A stretch of 64,000 bases of DNA from Acidobacteriota bacterium (GCA_021792135.1 JAJYVF010000012.1:62001-126000), one strand, 5' to 3'. Numbered from the stretch's first letter, positions 33,638 to 43,398 are shown. The notes: generated from the letters alone by a model not told the origin. Numbers and translations: made by a program.

Positions 33638-36469
33638 TCAGCGCAGGCCGGGATTCTTCGAGGCGCTGATCAGATTCACCAGCAGCCGATAGCCGCCGGG
33701 AACCGCTTCGGGAAGCTGGCGGTAGACGGCATAGGCCATATACAGGTAGATTCCCTTGCCATAACGCGCGTAGAGCAGGCCGCCCTTTTGCGGATCCTGT
33801 CCGGGATCATGCGTCTCGGTCAGCGGCGTGTACTGCGACGGCCAGGACTCGAGGAAGGAGTGACCGCGCTCCTCGATCCATCCATTAAAGTCGGCCGAAG
33901 TGATGTGATTCGGCCAGTTGAAGAGAGCGTTGGCGGGATCGAGCAGCGTGACAGGTGCGTTCTCGTCGACGACCTTTTCCGGGTTGCCGCCCAGCGCAAG
34001 GGGCGAGGGTGCGGGAAATGCCGTTCGCTGATACTGCACCAGCAGCGTTCCGCCGTTATGCACGTAGCCCAGGAGGCGCGGGGTAGCAGCCGCAAGATCG
34101 GGGCGCGAGGAGTAGGCGCGAATGCCGACGACGATGGCGTCGTAGGCGGCGAGATCGCCGGTGGCGAGATCGGAAGGCGTGAGCAGATGCGGGTCAATGC
34201 CGATCTCCGCCAGATCCGCGGGGACCAGGTCGCCGGTTCCCATGATGTAGCCGACCCTGAGGCCCGCCGGGATCTTCACGTCTACGCCGCGCAGCCGGCA
34301 GGTGGCCGGGCTGTAGAGGTAATACGGGCGCACGCCCGGGTAGCCGACGGTCGTGAATCCCTGGCTGAAGCGGGCGTTGCCGCTCTGGGCGACCGCCTCA
34401 ATGCGGTAATCCCGATCGGCAAACTGGCTGGGGTGCAGCACGAAGCGGAAATCGCGGCCGCTGTGGGCAGCCAGCCGAAAGGGCGCATCGGCGGGATCGG
34501 CGCTCCAGCCGGCGGGAAGGTTCAGGTGGAGCGTGCCGTCGGCTTCGTCCTCCTGCTCATTGCTGACGGTCACGGAGAAGGGAATCGCGGAGGACCCCAG
34601 CGGCGCAACGGCCGCCGCGGCAGGCAGGTTGACGGAAAGCTGCGGCACTACAGCGAGCGGCTGATAGACGCCGCCGATTCCGTGAACGCGGTGTACGGTC
34701 TGGACCACCTGGCCGAGCCGGATGGGCACGCCCATGTAGCGGAACTCCGCCCAGCCGGCGAGCGGATACGGCGCCAGGGGCTGGTCAATCCAGCGCGGAT
34801 CGCTGATGTTGTAATACGCCTGCTCGGTGTTGGGGCGGCTGAAGTAAGGCTGCGTCACGCGTGCATCGCGTGGCACGTAGACGCGGAAGATCGCATCGCC
34901 GGCATTGCTGCCGATGGCCTCCAGCCCGGGCGCGCCCAGGCGGGTGATCTGCCAGGGAACACCGTCGTTGTCCTCGAGCCAGGTGCGGGTGAGCTGCACG
35001 GCATCGGGGCGGACGGCCCATGGAGAGGCCGCTGTGACATGCACGCGAACGTCGATCTCCGCTCCGGGAGTGACGGTCGTCGGCGTATCCTGGGGAACCA
35101 CCGAGGGCATGGGGTTGGCGCCCGAATCAGTGCGCGGCATGACGAGAGCATTGACCTCGAGGCCGAGAGCCTCAGCCAGCGCGGTGTTGAACTGCGCCAG
35201 CTTGATATTCAGCTCGTGGACAACATTGCCCTTGTCATCCGCGCTGAGCGCGCTGGCGTTCACGGCATCGATGAGCTGCTGGGTTGCCTTGTACCCGGCG
35301 GCCAGCTCGGGCGCGATCTTCTCGGCATGTGCGGGCAGATCGCTGTACAGGGCGACGTTCACGTGCCGCTGGATCTGTTTGAGGCCATCGACCAGAAACC
35401 CGGTGTCACCGGAGTGCACCAGCGAAGCGATCCCGACCAGCGATGTGTCGATACCCTGGAAGAAGGAATCTTCCCTGTCCGGGGAGCTTACCCGTGAGCC
35501 GTAGCGGTGATAGGAGACATTGACAGGACCCGGAAGCGGGATGGTCCCGCCGCCGTTCTGCGACTTCTGCAGGCCCCATCCGGTGCGCGCCATCTGGAGA
35601 TACGACTCGCCGAGGAGCGGGTCCCAGGTCCCTTCGGGAATTTCGACGGTGCTGGCTGGGAAGCTGTTGCTCCACTGCTTTGTGACGTAGTCGTAGAAGC
35701 GGACCGGCGACCACTTGTTGGTGGCATAGTCGAAGATGCCTTTGCTGCTGGGCGTGAAGAAGGGCGTGCGGGCATAGACCTTGAGCGGCGACCAGGGACG
35801 GAGTCCGGCGGCAATCTGATCGGGGCAGACGCTGGGATCGCCGGCGGCGTTGAAGGCTTCCTGATTCATTTCGCCCGAGACCTGGTGCTGGCCGTGGCCG
35901 TCGGTGATGTTTCCTGTGAATGTGGAGGCCAGAACGAGCGGCCGGTATTCGCGGACAACGCGCACCACATCGCACAGCACACGCTGCTGGCCCCATTTCT
36001 GGTGGGCTTCCTCAATCGTCTTCGAGAAGCCGTAGTCGGCGACGGTGCCGAAAAACTGCTTCGTGCCCGAGTACTGGTCGGCGAGCAGCAGCTCGTTGGT
36101 GCGGATCAGCCCCAGAGCGTCGTCGCTCTCATCGGACATGGCGTTCTGCCCGCCCTCGCCGCGGGTGAGGGTGAGGATGGCGGTGCGTGCGCCGGCTCCG
36201 CGCGATTCCAGCGCCAGCATGCCGCCGTCCTCGTCGTCGGGGTGGGCGACGATGAACAGCAGGCTGGCCCACGTGTCGAGCTTGCGCAGCGTCTGGGCGA
36301 GGCCGTCGGCGCCGCGATCGGCGGGCAGCGTGTGCGCGTCTGCCGAGGCTTCGATCTGCGTCTGCCAGGGGACGACCTGCGCGGAGGCAGCCACGCAGAG
36401 GGTGGAAACCGTAGCAAGGGCCAGGGCTGACCGGACCCGCCGTGAGCACGAGAGAGGAACGGATGCCAT
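33638..36469 (-). CDS. Secreted PIG-L/LmbE-family deacetylase with long C-terminal domains
   Basis: 943 aa. A signal peptide (1-30) is followed by a PIG-L domain (about 55-330) with AHPDDE at 75-80 and HGQHQ further on, the zinc-binding pattern of N-acetylglucosaminyl deacetylases such as MshB and LmbE. Middle regions are beta-rich, Ig-like (for example VTVSNEQEDEADGTLHLNLP). The C-terminal part (about 750-943) resembles a class I glutamine-amidotransferase-like fold (YDAIVVGIRAYSSRPDL, NGGTLLVQYQRT) but no catalytic Cys is apparent. Probably acts on an external glycan. The start is fixed by the signal peptide; the frame runs on upstream without domain content. Confidence 0.9.
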   Translation of the reverse strand: MASVPLSCSRRVRSALALATVSTLCVAASAQVVPWQTQIEASADAHTLPADRGADGLAQTLRKLDTWASLLFIVAHPDDEDGGMLALESRGAGARTAILTLTRGEGGQNAMSDESDDALGLIRTNELLLADQYSGTKQFFGTVADYGFSKTIEEAHQKWGQQRVLCDVVRVVREYRPLVLASTFTGNITDGHGQHQVSGEMNQEAFNAAGDPSVCPDQIAAGLRPWSPLKVYARTPFFTPSSKGIFDYATNKWSPVRFYDYVTKQWSNSFPASTVEIPEGTWDPLLGESYLQMARTGWGLQKSQNGGGTIPLPGPVNVSYHRYGSRVSSPDREDSFFQGIDTSLVGIASLVHSGDTGFLVDGLKQIQRHVNVALYSDLPAHAEKIAPELAAGYKATQQLIDAVNASALSADDKGNVVHELNIKLAQFNTALAEALGLEVNALVMPRTDSGANPMPSVVPQDTPTTVTPGAEIDVRVHVTAASPWAVRPDAVQLTRTWLEDNDGVPWQITRLGAPGLEAIGSNAGDAIFRVYVPRDARVTQPYFSRPNTEQAYYNISDPRWIDQPLAPYPLAGWAEFRYMGVPIRLGQVVQTVHRVHGIGGVYQPLAVVPQLSVNLPAAAAVAPLGSSAIPFSVTVSNEQEDEADGTLHLNLPAGWSADPADAPFRLAAHSGRDFRFVLHPSQFADRDYRIEAVAQSGNARFSQGFTTVGYPGVRPYYLYSPATCRLRGVDVKIPAGLRVGYIMGTGDLVPADLAEIGIDPHLLTPSDLATGDLAAYDAIVVGIRAYSSRPDLAAATPRLLGYVHNGGTLLVQYQRTAFPAPSPLALGGNPEKVVDENAPVTLLDPANALFNWPNHITSADFNGWIEERGHSFLESWPSQYTPLTETHDPGQDPQKGGLLYARYGKGIYLYMAYAVYRQLPEAVPGGYRLLVNLISASKNPGLR

Positions 36470-36520
36470 GAGCGTGACAAGCCAGTGTATCGTGTTGCGA
36501 TCTGGTACAAAGGGCAGAAC

Positions 36521-37939
36521 ATGGCTAGCCCATCCGCAGCGCCGGCGAATCCCGGCCCGAACTCCCTTCCGGGCGACGGGCCGCCGCACCTCGAGCGCCG
36601 CATCGGGCTGGCCAACGCGGTTACGCTGAACATGATGTACATGATCGGCGTGGGGCCGTTCATCACCCTGCCGCTGATCGTGACAGCCATGGGTGGATCG
36701 CAGGCGCTGCTGGCATGGCTGGTGGGGGCCTTTATCGCGTGCTGCGACGGGCTGGTCTGGGCGGAGCTGGGCGCGGCGATGCCGGAGGCCGGGGGGTCGT
36801 ATACCTTCCTGCGCGAGATCTACGGCCGCGAGGGCGCCGGCCGGTACGTTTCCTTTCTGTACATCTTTCAGCTGGGCTTCAGCGCGCCGCTGTCGATGGC
36901 CTCCGGCTGCATTGGATTTGCGGAATTCGCATCCGTGCTGTTTCCGAAGCTGGCCCATCCGTTGTTTGCGGCCTGGCCTGACGGAGTTCGCTGGACCAAT
37001 GTGCTGGCCGCCGCGACCTGCCTGGTGATTGTCGGCATGCTCTACCGGGATATCCGCGCCATTCTGCGGATGGCGTGGGTGCTGTGGGCCGGCGTGATGA
37101 CGGCTATGGGCATTGTGCTGGTTGCCGGCCTCACGCATCTGCACCCGCATCTGTTACGAATCCCGCCGCATGCCTTCTCGATGAGCCCGGCCTTCTTTGC
37201 CGGTCTGGGATCGGCGACGCTGATTGCCACCTACGACTACTGGGGCTACTACAACGTCTGCTTCCTGGGCGGTGAGATTCGCTCGCCGGGGAAGACGATC
37301 CCGCGTGCGGTCCTGATTTCCATTGCCGCCGTCGCTCTGCTGTACATCGCCATGAACATCAGCGTCCTGGGCGTGGTTCCGGCGCACGAGATGAGCCGCA
37401 CCGCGGTGGCCGACATGGTGGGGAGAACGCTGGGGCCGCGGGCAGCGATCGGCATCGCCTGCCTGATCATGTGGACGGCCTTCTCGTCGGTGTTTGCCTT
37501 GCTGATGGGCTACTCGCGCGTGCCCTACGCGGCGGCGCTGGACGGGAACTTCTTCCGCGTCTTCGCGCATCTCCATCCCCGGCGGCATTTCCCGGACGTG
37601 GCGCTGCTGGCGCTGGGCGCGGCAGCCATGGTGTTCTGTTTTTTCCGCCTTGCGCAGGTGATCGCGGCTCTGGTGGTGATCCGCATCGTGCTGCAGTATC
37701 TGCTGCAGCAGGTGGGCGTGATCCTGCTGCGCGTGCGGCGGCCGAAGATGCCGCGGCCTTTCCGTATGTGGCTGTATCCGCTGCCCCCGCTGCTGGCGCT
37801 CGCGGGCTTCTTTTTCATCCTTGTGTCGCGGCCGGAAGCGCGCCGGGAGTTTCTCTATGCGATTGCGGTCGCCATCGTCGGGAGCGTCCTCTATTTTGCC
37901 CGGGCCAGAAAGCGCGGGGAGTGGCCGTTTACCATTTAG
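36521..37939 (+). CDS. APC-superfamily amino acid permease
   Basis: 472 aa with 12 hydrophobic segments. The N-terminal RRIGLANAVTLNMMYMIGVGPFITLPLIV is the typical first helix with the unwound G-rich binding site, and ELGAAMPEAGGSYTFLREIYG matches the helix 2/loop signature. The start at 36521 is chosen because domain homology begins shortly after; GGGCAG precedes it. Divergent from the PIG-L gene by 51 nt. Substrate cannot be assigned. Confidence 0.92.
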   Translation: MASPSAAPANPGPNSLPGDGPPHLERRIGLANAVTLNMMYMIGVGPFITLPLIVTAMGGSQALLAWLVGAFIACCDGLVWAELGAAMPEAGGSYTFLREIYGREGAGRYVSFLYIFQLGFSAPLSMASGCIGFAEFASVLFPKLAHPLFAAWPDGVRWTNVLAAATCLVIVGMLYRDIRAILRMAWVLWAGVMTAMGIVLVAGLTHLHPHLLRIPPHAFSMSPAFFAGLGSATLIATYDYWGYYNVCFLGGEIRSPGKTIPRAVLISIAAVALLYIAMNISVLGVVPAHEMSRTAVADMVGRTLGPRAAIGIACLIMWTAFSSVFALLMGYSRVPYAAALDGNFFRVFAHLHPRRHFPDVALLALGAAAMVFCFFRLAQVIAALVVIRIVLQYLLQQVGVILLRVRRPKMPRPFRMWLYPLPPLLALAGFFFILVSRPEARREFLYAIAVAIVGSVLYFARARKRGEWPFTI

Positions 37940-37956
37940 CTCTGGGGAGGTGTGCC

Positions 37957-38316
37957 GTGGTCGAGTTATCGATCTTCGAGGGGAAGCTGGTGCTCGACGT
38001 TCAGGGAGCCGACAAGCTGTGGGCGCTGAAGAGCTCGCTCGAGATCCCGCTCGAACACATCACCGGGATTCGCGCCGATCCCGAAATCGCGCGCGGATGG
38101 TTCCACGGCATTAGGCTGCCGGGAACTTTTGTGCCGGGGGTGATCACCGCGGGGACCTTCTATCAGCACGGGCAGCGCCTCTTCTGGGACGTGCACCATC
38201 CGGACAAAACCGTTGTGATCGAGCTGCGGGATGAACGCTATAACGAGCTGATTGTCGAAGTAGCCAATCCGGACGCCGCAGTGCGGCTGGTGGAGTCCAT
38301 GGGGCCGCGGACGTAG
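37957..38316 (+). CDS. Small cytoplasmic protein of unknown function, PH-like
   Basis: 119 aa from a GTG at 37957 with GGGGAGG six bases upstream. Beta-rich, no signal peptide or helix long enough to span a membrane. The order of strands (VELSIFEGKLVLDV, SLEIPLEHITGIRADPE, KTVVIELRDERYNELIVEV) and a closing helix (NPDAAVRLVESM) are like a bacterial PH domain; this is a by-eye fold guess. It follows the APC permease by 17 nt and precedes mobA by 3 nt, so it is within an operon. Confidence 0.85.
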   Translation: MVELSIFEGKLVLDVQGADKLWALKSSLEIPLEHITGIRADPEIARGWFHGIRLPGTFVPGVITAGTFYQHGQRLFWDVHHPDKTVVIELRDERYNELIVEVANPDAAVRLVESMGPRT

Positions 38317-38319
38317 CCT

Positions 38320-38964
38320 GTGAACGCCTTCATTCTGGCCGGCGGGCAAAGCACCCGCATGGGCCGCGACAAGGCTCTTCTGGAGTTTCAGCACACGCCG
38401 CTAATCGCCCGTGCCGTCGACTGTCTGCGGTCATTACCTCTCAGCGCGAGAATCTGCGGTTCCCGTCCCGATCTTGCCCGCTTTGCGCCGGTCATCCCCG
38501 ATCGTTTTCCGGGCTGTGGTCCGCTCGCCGGCATCGAGGCGGGGCTTGCGGCTACCGACGCCGCCCTGAACCTGTTCATCCCTGTCGACATGCCGGACCT
38601 CCCGGTGGAATTTCTCCGCTGGATGATCGCCCGCGCCGAGGCGTCGGAGGCTGTGGCGACGATCCCGTGTCTGGGCGGCCGTGCCCAGCCCCTGTGTGCC
38701 ATCTACAGCCGCCGCCTCGCGCCGGGGCTGCGCAGCGTGCTGGGGAGCGGCCATTACAAAGTCATGGCGGCGATTGCGGCGGCTGCCGCGTCCCTTGCTG
38801 AGAGAGCCGACTCGTTTCAGATGGAATCCGTGGCGGCTGCTCTTTCGCCGGGGCTGTGGCCGATGAACCCGCCTCTGCGCCAGTGGTTCCGTAACCTGAA
38901 TACCCCGGCTGACCTTGAGCTTGAATCCGCACCTGGAGCGGGCGGCCGCAATCCAATAAGCTGA
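38320..38964 (+). CDS. mobA: Molybdenum cofactor guanylyltransferase
   Basis: 214 aa. Adds GMP to molybdenum cofactor to form the MGD form. The nucleotide-binding opening FILAGGQSTRMGRDKALLEF is the family signature, followed by the conserved GCGPLAGIEAGL and PVDMPDLP (Mg site) strings. GTG start at 38320, immediately after the preceding stop. It implies molybdoenzymes of the DMSO reductase family elsewhere in the genome. Confidence 0.92.
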   Translation: MNAFILAGGQSTRMGRDKALLEFQHTPLIARAVDCLRSLPLSARICGSRPDLARFAPVIPDRFPGCGPLAGIEAGLAATDAALNLFIPVDMPDLPVEFLRWMIARAEASEAVATIPCLGGRAQPLCAIYSRRLAPGLRSVLGSGHYKVMAAIAAAAASLAERADSFQMESVAAALSPGLWPMNPPLRQWFRNLNTPADLELESAPGAGGRNPIS

Positions 38965-38978
38965 AGCCAGGAATCCAC

Positions 38979-39791
38979 GTGGCCATTTCTCCCGAAATCC
39001 CGGTCGAAGTTGTCTCCGGGGCCAACGGCAGGCCGGAGCGCCAGCCTTATATTGCCTTCGAGCACGTCTGCAAGTCCTTCGGCAGCCTCGAGGTCCTGCA
39101 CGACATCAGCTTTCACGTCATACCGGGCGAAACCCTGTGCATCCTGGGCCGCTCCGGCGTCGGCAAATCCGTCGCATTGCAGCACATCATGGGCTTTCTC
39201 AAGGCCGACTCCGGACGCATTCTGGTTGCCGGGGAGGACATCACGCACTACGACGAGCGGCAGATGCAGTCCATCCGCCGCAAAGTCACCATGGTCTTCC
39301 AGAACGGGGCCCTGTTCGACTCGCTGACGGTCGGCGAAAATGTGGCTTTCCCGCTGCGCGAAGGGCGCGGCCTGGCGGAGGACCAGATTCAGCAGATCGT
39401 TCGCGGATTGCTGGAGATGGTGGGCGTTGCCGACATGATGGACCTGCTGCCCTCCGACCTCTCCACCGGCATGAAGCGCTCGGTCGCGATTGCCCGCGCC
39501 CTGGCGGCTGAGCCGGAAGCGATTCTGTACGACGAGCCCACGACCATGGTCGATCCGCTCATCGCGCGACTGCTGGTTGACCTGATCCAGAAGCTGCAGA
39601 ACCAGCTGAACCTGACCAGCATCGTCGTCACCCACGACATGCGCGTCGCCGAGCGCCTCGCCGATCGTATCCTCTTCCTGCACCAGGGCCAGGCTCAGTT
39701 CTTCGGCACGATGGAGGAGATGAAGCGCAGCGACGATGAGGTACTCCGGCAGTTCTTTGAACTGGATGAGCTGAAGCTGCCGCCGGTGTAG
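38979..39791 (+). CDS. MlaF-like ABC transporter ATP-binding protein
   Basis: 270 aa. Walker A GRSGVGKS (57-64), signature LSTGMKR (161-167) instead of LSGGQ, and Walker B AILYDEP (181-187). The LSTGMKR form and overall pattern match MlaF/Ttg2A, the ATPase of the lipid-moving Mla system. The MlaE permease and MlaD partner genes are not beside it. GTG start at 38979, 14 nt after mobA, so probably the last gene of that transcript. Confidence 0.88.
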   Translation: MAISPEIPVEVVSGANGRPERQPYIAFEHVCKSFGSLEVLHDISFHVIPGETLCILGRSGVGKSVALQHIMGFLKADSGRILVAGEDITHYDERQMQSIRRKVTMVFQNGALFDSLTVGENVAFPLREGRGLAEDQIQQIVRGLLEMVGVADMMDLLPSDLSTGMKRSVAIARALAAEPEAILYDEPTTMVDPLIARLLVDLIQKLQNQLNLTSIVVTHDMRVAERLADRILFLHQGQAQFFGTMEEMKRSDDEVLRQFFELDELKLPPV

Positions 39792-39878
39792 CCAGGAGAC
39801 GGCCGGGGTTCTGGCAGTGGCTCGGAAACACCGACCCACCGAAGCGGGCAGCCGGCCCCCCATTGCTACACTAAGCTG

Positions 39879-41525
39879 GTGAAGATCGCGCTCGCCCAGA
39901 TCGATCCCACCGTCGGGGATTTCCGCGGCAACACCGCGAAAATTGTGGACTTTACCCGCCGGGCGCGCGAGGGCGGCGCCGATCTGGTGCTCTTTCCCGA
40001 GCTCGCTGTCTGCGGCTACCCGCCTGCGGATCTGCTGGAGAAATCATCCTTCGTCGCGCGCTGCGGTGAAGCGGTCTGCGAGATTGCCCGCGCCACCGCC
40101 AGGGACTCCATCGGCGTCATTACCGGCTACGTGACTCCGGCCGAGCACGGAGCCGGCAAGCACGTCAGGAACTCCGCGGCGCTGCTGCGGCACGGGCACG
40201 TCGAGTTCGTGCAGTCCAAGCTGCTGCTGCCCTTCTACGATGTCTTCGACGAGCAGCGCTACTTCGCTCCCGCCACCCGGCAGCGCGTCTGCCATCTGGA
40301 CGGGCATCCTGTCGCGCTCACCATCTGCGAAGACGCGTGGAATGACAAGAGCTTCTGGGAGAACCGTCTCTACGCCGTCGATCCGGTCGAGGAGCTGATA
40401 CGCCAGGGCGCGGGCCTGATCCTGAACATCTCCGCCTCGCCCTGGTGGCGCGACAAACGCGGGCTCCGCCGCGAGATGCTGGCGGCCATTGCCAGGCGCA
40501 ACCGCGTTCCGGTCGCCATGGTCAACCAGGTGGGCGGGAACGACAGCCTGATTTTCGATGGCTCCAGCATGGTCTTCGGGCCCGACGGGGAGGTCATCGC
40601 CCAGGCCAGGAGCTTCGATGAGGACCTGATCTTCGCGGATCTCGACACATTCTCCGGCGAACTGCGCCAGCAGACCGGCGATGAAGACCAGGCCATGATC
40701 GATGCGCTTACGCTGGGCACCCGCGATTACGTCCGCAAGTGCGGATTCTCGCAGGCCGTCGTCGGCCTCTCCGGCGGCATCGATTCGGCCCTGGTCGCCA
40801 CGATTGCGGTGCGCGCGCTGGGGCCGGAAAACGTGACGACGCTGGGCATGCCCAGTCCGTATTCCTCGCAGGGATCCATCGACGACAGCCGCCGGCTGGC
40901 CGAAAACCTCGGCATCCGCTACGAAGTCGTCCCCATCAGCGATATCTTCCGGCAGTTCAACCAGGCGCTCGCGCCGCTCTTTGCCGGCCGGCAGCCGGAC
41001 ATCACCGAGGAGAACATCCAGTCGCGCATCCGCGGCACGCTGCTGATGGCGTTCTCCAATCAATTCAATGCGCTGGTGCTGACCACCGGCAACAAGAGCG
41101 AGATGTCCACGGGCTACTGCACGCTCTACGGCGATATGGTCGGAGCCCTTGCGGTGATCGGCGACGTCTTCAAAACGCGTGTCTACGGCCTCTGCCGCTG
41201 CCTCAACGCGGAAAGGGAAGTGATCCCGCGGGCCATTCTCGAAAAGGCGCCTTCCGCCGAACTGCGCCCCGGGCAAAAGGATACCGATACGCTGCTCCCC
41301 TACGAGCAGCTTGACCCCATCCTCGAAGCGTATGTGGAGCGCTATGAGACTCCCGAAGCCATAGCCGCCGAACGCAGCCTCGACCTCGACACAGTGCGCG
41401 CGGTGGTCAGGATGGTCGAGCGCAGCGAATACAAGCGCCAGCAGGCCGCACCGGTGCTCAAAGTCACCCCGAAGGCCTTCGGGATGGGGCGCCGGTTTCC
41501 CATTGCGGTTAGAGTTCAGGTTTAA
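39879..41525 (+). CDS. nadE: Glutamine-dependent NAD+ synthetase
   Basis: 548 aa. Final step of NAD synthesis using glutamine. The N-terminal nitrilase-type glutaminase domain (1-about 250) has FPELAVCGYPP and the nucleophile in TICEDAWND; the C-terminal synthetase domain has the ATP-binding GLSGGIDSALVA. Ends RRFPIAVRVQV. GTG start at 39879. Length and domain order are standard for the two-domain form. Confidence 0.96.
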   Translation: MKIALAQIDPTVGDFRGNTAKIVDFTRRAREGGADLVLFPELAVCGYPPADLLEKSSFVARCGEAVCEIARATARDSIGVITGYVTPAEHGAGKHVRNSAALLRHGHVEFVQSKLLLPFYDVFDEQRYFAPATRQRVCHLDGHPVALTICEDAWNDKSFWENRLYAVDPVEELIRQGAGLILNISASPWWRDKRGLRREMLAAIARRNRVPVAMVNQVGGNDSLIFDGSSMVFGPDGEVIAQARSFDEDLIFADLDTFSGELRQQTGDEDQAMIDALTLGTRDYVRKCGFSQAVVGLSGGIDSALVATIAVRALGPENVTTLGMPSPYSSQGSIDDSRRLAENLGIRYEVVPISDIFRQFNQALAPLFAGRQPDITEENIQSRIRGTLLMAFSNQFNALVLTTGNKSEMSTGYCTLYGDMVGALAVIGDVFKTRVYGLCRCLNAEREVIPRAILEKAPSAELRPGQKDTDTLLPYEQLDPILEAYVERYETPEAIAAERSLDLDTVRAVVRMVERSEYKRQQAAPVLKVTPKAFGMGRRFPIAVRVQV

Positions 41526-41530
41526 GAATC

Positions 41531-42502
41531 ATGTTCCGAAAGGACGCTATGCAGCTTCGTTCCACCCTCTGTGCCCTCGCCGCCGTTGCGGCGCTTGCCT
41601 TTCCCGCCTCGTCCTTTGCTCAGGCCGCTCCCCCGCCGCAGAACCCCGCCGCTCCGGCCGGGCCGCAGTTTCCGCCCGTGCAGCCGTCGAACTTCACTGC
41701 GGCCGCGCCTGCGAAAGCCGACGTCGAGGCCTTCCTGCACACCTCGTGGGGCTACGATCCGAATCGCGTCTGGGAGGTCTACGCCATCCAGAAAACGCCG
41801 GCCGCCGGCATCAGCAAAGTCGTGGTGCTGGTCGCCGAGAAGCAGAACCCGCAGCAGATCGCGAACCTTACCTTCTTTGTGACCCCCGACGGGCGGCACC
41901 TCATCTCCCAGGAAGCCGTGCTGGACTTCGGCCCGCGTCCGTACGCCGAAAACTACCGCATCCTGCAGCAGCGCGCCGACGGCCCCTTCGAGGGCGCAGC
42001 CAGCAAGCAGTTTGAGCTGGTGGAGTTTGCCGACTTCCAGTGCCCCCACTGCAAAGAGGCCGAGCCCATCGCCCAGCGGCTGATGAAGGACTTCCCCCAG
42101 GCGCGTTTCGTCTTTGAGACCTTCCCCCTGGTCAACATCCACCCCATGGCTTACAAAGCCGCCGCCTGGGGCAACTGCGTGGCGCAGCAGAACGGCAGCC
42201 CGGCTTTCTTCAAGTACGCGGATTCGGTTTTCGCCGCGCAGAGCGAGCTGGAGGGCCAGGGCGCCGATCAGGCTCTCCGCAACGCTGCCACTGCCGCCGG
42301 CGCCGATCCGGACAAGATCGCCGCCTGCGCCGATTCACCGGCCGGCAAAGCTGCGGTCGATGCCTCCCTGCGCCTTGCCCAGGATCTGAACGTCGACGAA
42401 ACGCCGACCCTCTTTATCGACGGTCGCTCGGTTCCGATGATGGCGCTTCCCTACGAGCAGCTGAAGAGGATCGTCGAGTACCAGTTCTCGCTGGACAAGT
42501 AA
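41531..42502 (+). CDS. Exported DsbA-like thioredoxin-fold protein
   Basis: 323 aa. A signal peptide (to about residue 30) is followed by an Ala/Pro-rich linker, an N-terminal region of about 100 residues, and a thioredoxin-4/DsbA-like domain with FADFQCPHCKEAEP (Cys171 and Cys174). The cis-Pro loop is DETPTLFIDG. Likely a periplasmic disulfide oxidase or isomerase. It starts 5 nt after nadE. A strong terminator follows. Confidence 0.92.
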   Translation: MFRKDAMQLRSTLCALAAVAALAFPASSFAQAAPPPQNPAAPAGPQFPPVQPSNFTAAAPAKADVEAFLHTSWGYDPNRVWEVYAIQKTPAAGISKVVVLVAEKQNPQQIANLTFFVTPDGRHLISQEAVLDFGPRPYAENYRILQQRADGPFEGAASKQFELVEFADFQCPHCKEAEPIAQRLMKDFPQARFVFETFPLVNIHPMAYKAAAWGNCVAQQNGSPAFFKYADSVFAAQSELEGQGADQALRNAATAAGADPDKIAACADSPAGKAAVDASLRLAQDLNVDETPTLFIDGRSVPMMALPYEQLKRIVEYQFSLDK

Positions 42503-42525
42503 GCGCGAATCGCCGGAAAACCAGC

Positions 42526-42557
42526 GGGGCGGACCCTTCGGAGGTCCGCCCCTTGTT
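42526..42557 (+). terminator. Rho-independent terminator after the DsbA-like gene
   Basis: GGGGCGGACC, a 7-base loop, GGTCCGCCCC, then TTGTT. Ten perfect base pairs, 24 nt after the stop. Ends the nadE-DsbA transcript. Confidence 0.8.
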
Positions 42558-42641
42558 CCTGAACCAGATCTGCCCGGCCCCCGGGAGATTTCCGGCGATT
42601 CAGTTGATTTTGCGGTGACCGGGTGGTCGGTGATGGGGCTC

Positions 42642-43052
42642 TCACCGCCCCCGAAAGACCGCCCCATCCACAGCCAGGTAGCCTGGGCCGTCGGCCAGGA
42701 GCAGCAGGGCCACGGCCAGCAGGCCGAGCGGGAACTCGAAGCCCCCGGGGCCGGTCAACCCGTGGCGCAGATGCACTTTGAGGATGGCGACGGTCATGTC
42801 GATGGCGACGCCGATGGCGGCAATGGGGGTCAACAGCCCCAGAATGAGCACAATGCCGCCAAAAAGCTCAGTAAACGCGGCTACATAGCCCAGCCAGTAG
42901 GGAAGCCCCATGTGGGCCACCATGTGCGCGAAGGTGTAGAGCGACCCCCGGGGGATCACCTTTATCCAGCCATGGGCCAGCATGATGGAGCCCAGCGCGA
43001 GCCGTCCTGCCAGCGCCGCTGCCGGCCGAAATCGTTCAATATGCGTCTGCAA
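42642..43052 (-). CDS. DoxX-family membrane protein
   Basis: 136 aa, four helices. The first region RLALGSIMLAHGWIKVI and the GGIVLILGLLTPIAAIGVAIDMTVAI segment are typical of DoxX/DoxD-like proteins, some of which work with thiosulfate:quinone oxidoreductases or in oxidative stress. The start codon is TTG at 43052, chosen because GGAGGG stands six bases before it. Single gene, leftward, against the terminator of the DsbA-like gene. Confidence 0.87.
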   Translation of the reverse strand: MQTHIERFRPAAALAGRLALGSIMLAHGWIKVIPRGSLYTFAHMVAHMGLPYWLGYVAAFTELFGGIVLILGLLTPIAAIGVAIDMTVAILKVHLRHGLTGPGGFEFPLGLLAVALLLLADGPGYLAVDGAVFRGR

Positions 43053-43398
43053 GTGCCACCCTCCGCCGAAAATTCGGCAAATCTCATGGAATCAGAGTGA
43101 AAACGCTCTCCGGGGGAAAGAATCAGGAGTGCTCCCATGGTACAGCCTGAGCTGCCCCGGCTGACGCCCCGGGGAACCCGCTGAATTCACGGTCGGCGGG
43201 CGAGGAATCCAACAGAGTGAGGAGGCAGGAAAAGCGGACGCCTGGCTCCCGCGGCTGCCTCAAGAAGGGGCGAAACTACGGTGAAATTGACAGGGAGAAG
43301 AGACGGCGAATACGAAACGGAGCCGGCTCGGGAATCAAACCGTTGAGAAACGATCACTTAGCGTGGGCGATCCCTCGGCCCTCCCCAGCATTTTTCTC
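43053..43398. other. Intergenic region left of the small-gene promoter
   Basis: No gene seen. A TTGACA at 43287-43292 with TACGAA 18 bases later (43311-43316) could be a weak rightward promoter. The short frames here have no ribosome site and unlikely composition. Confidence 0.4.
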
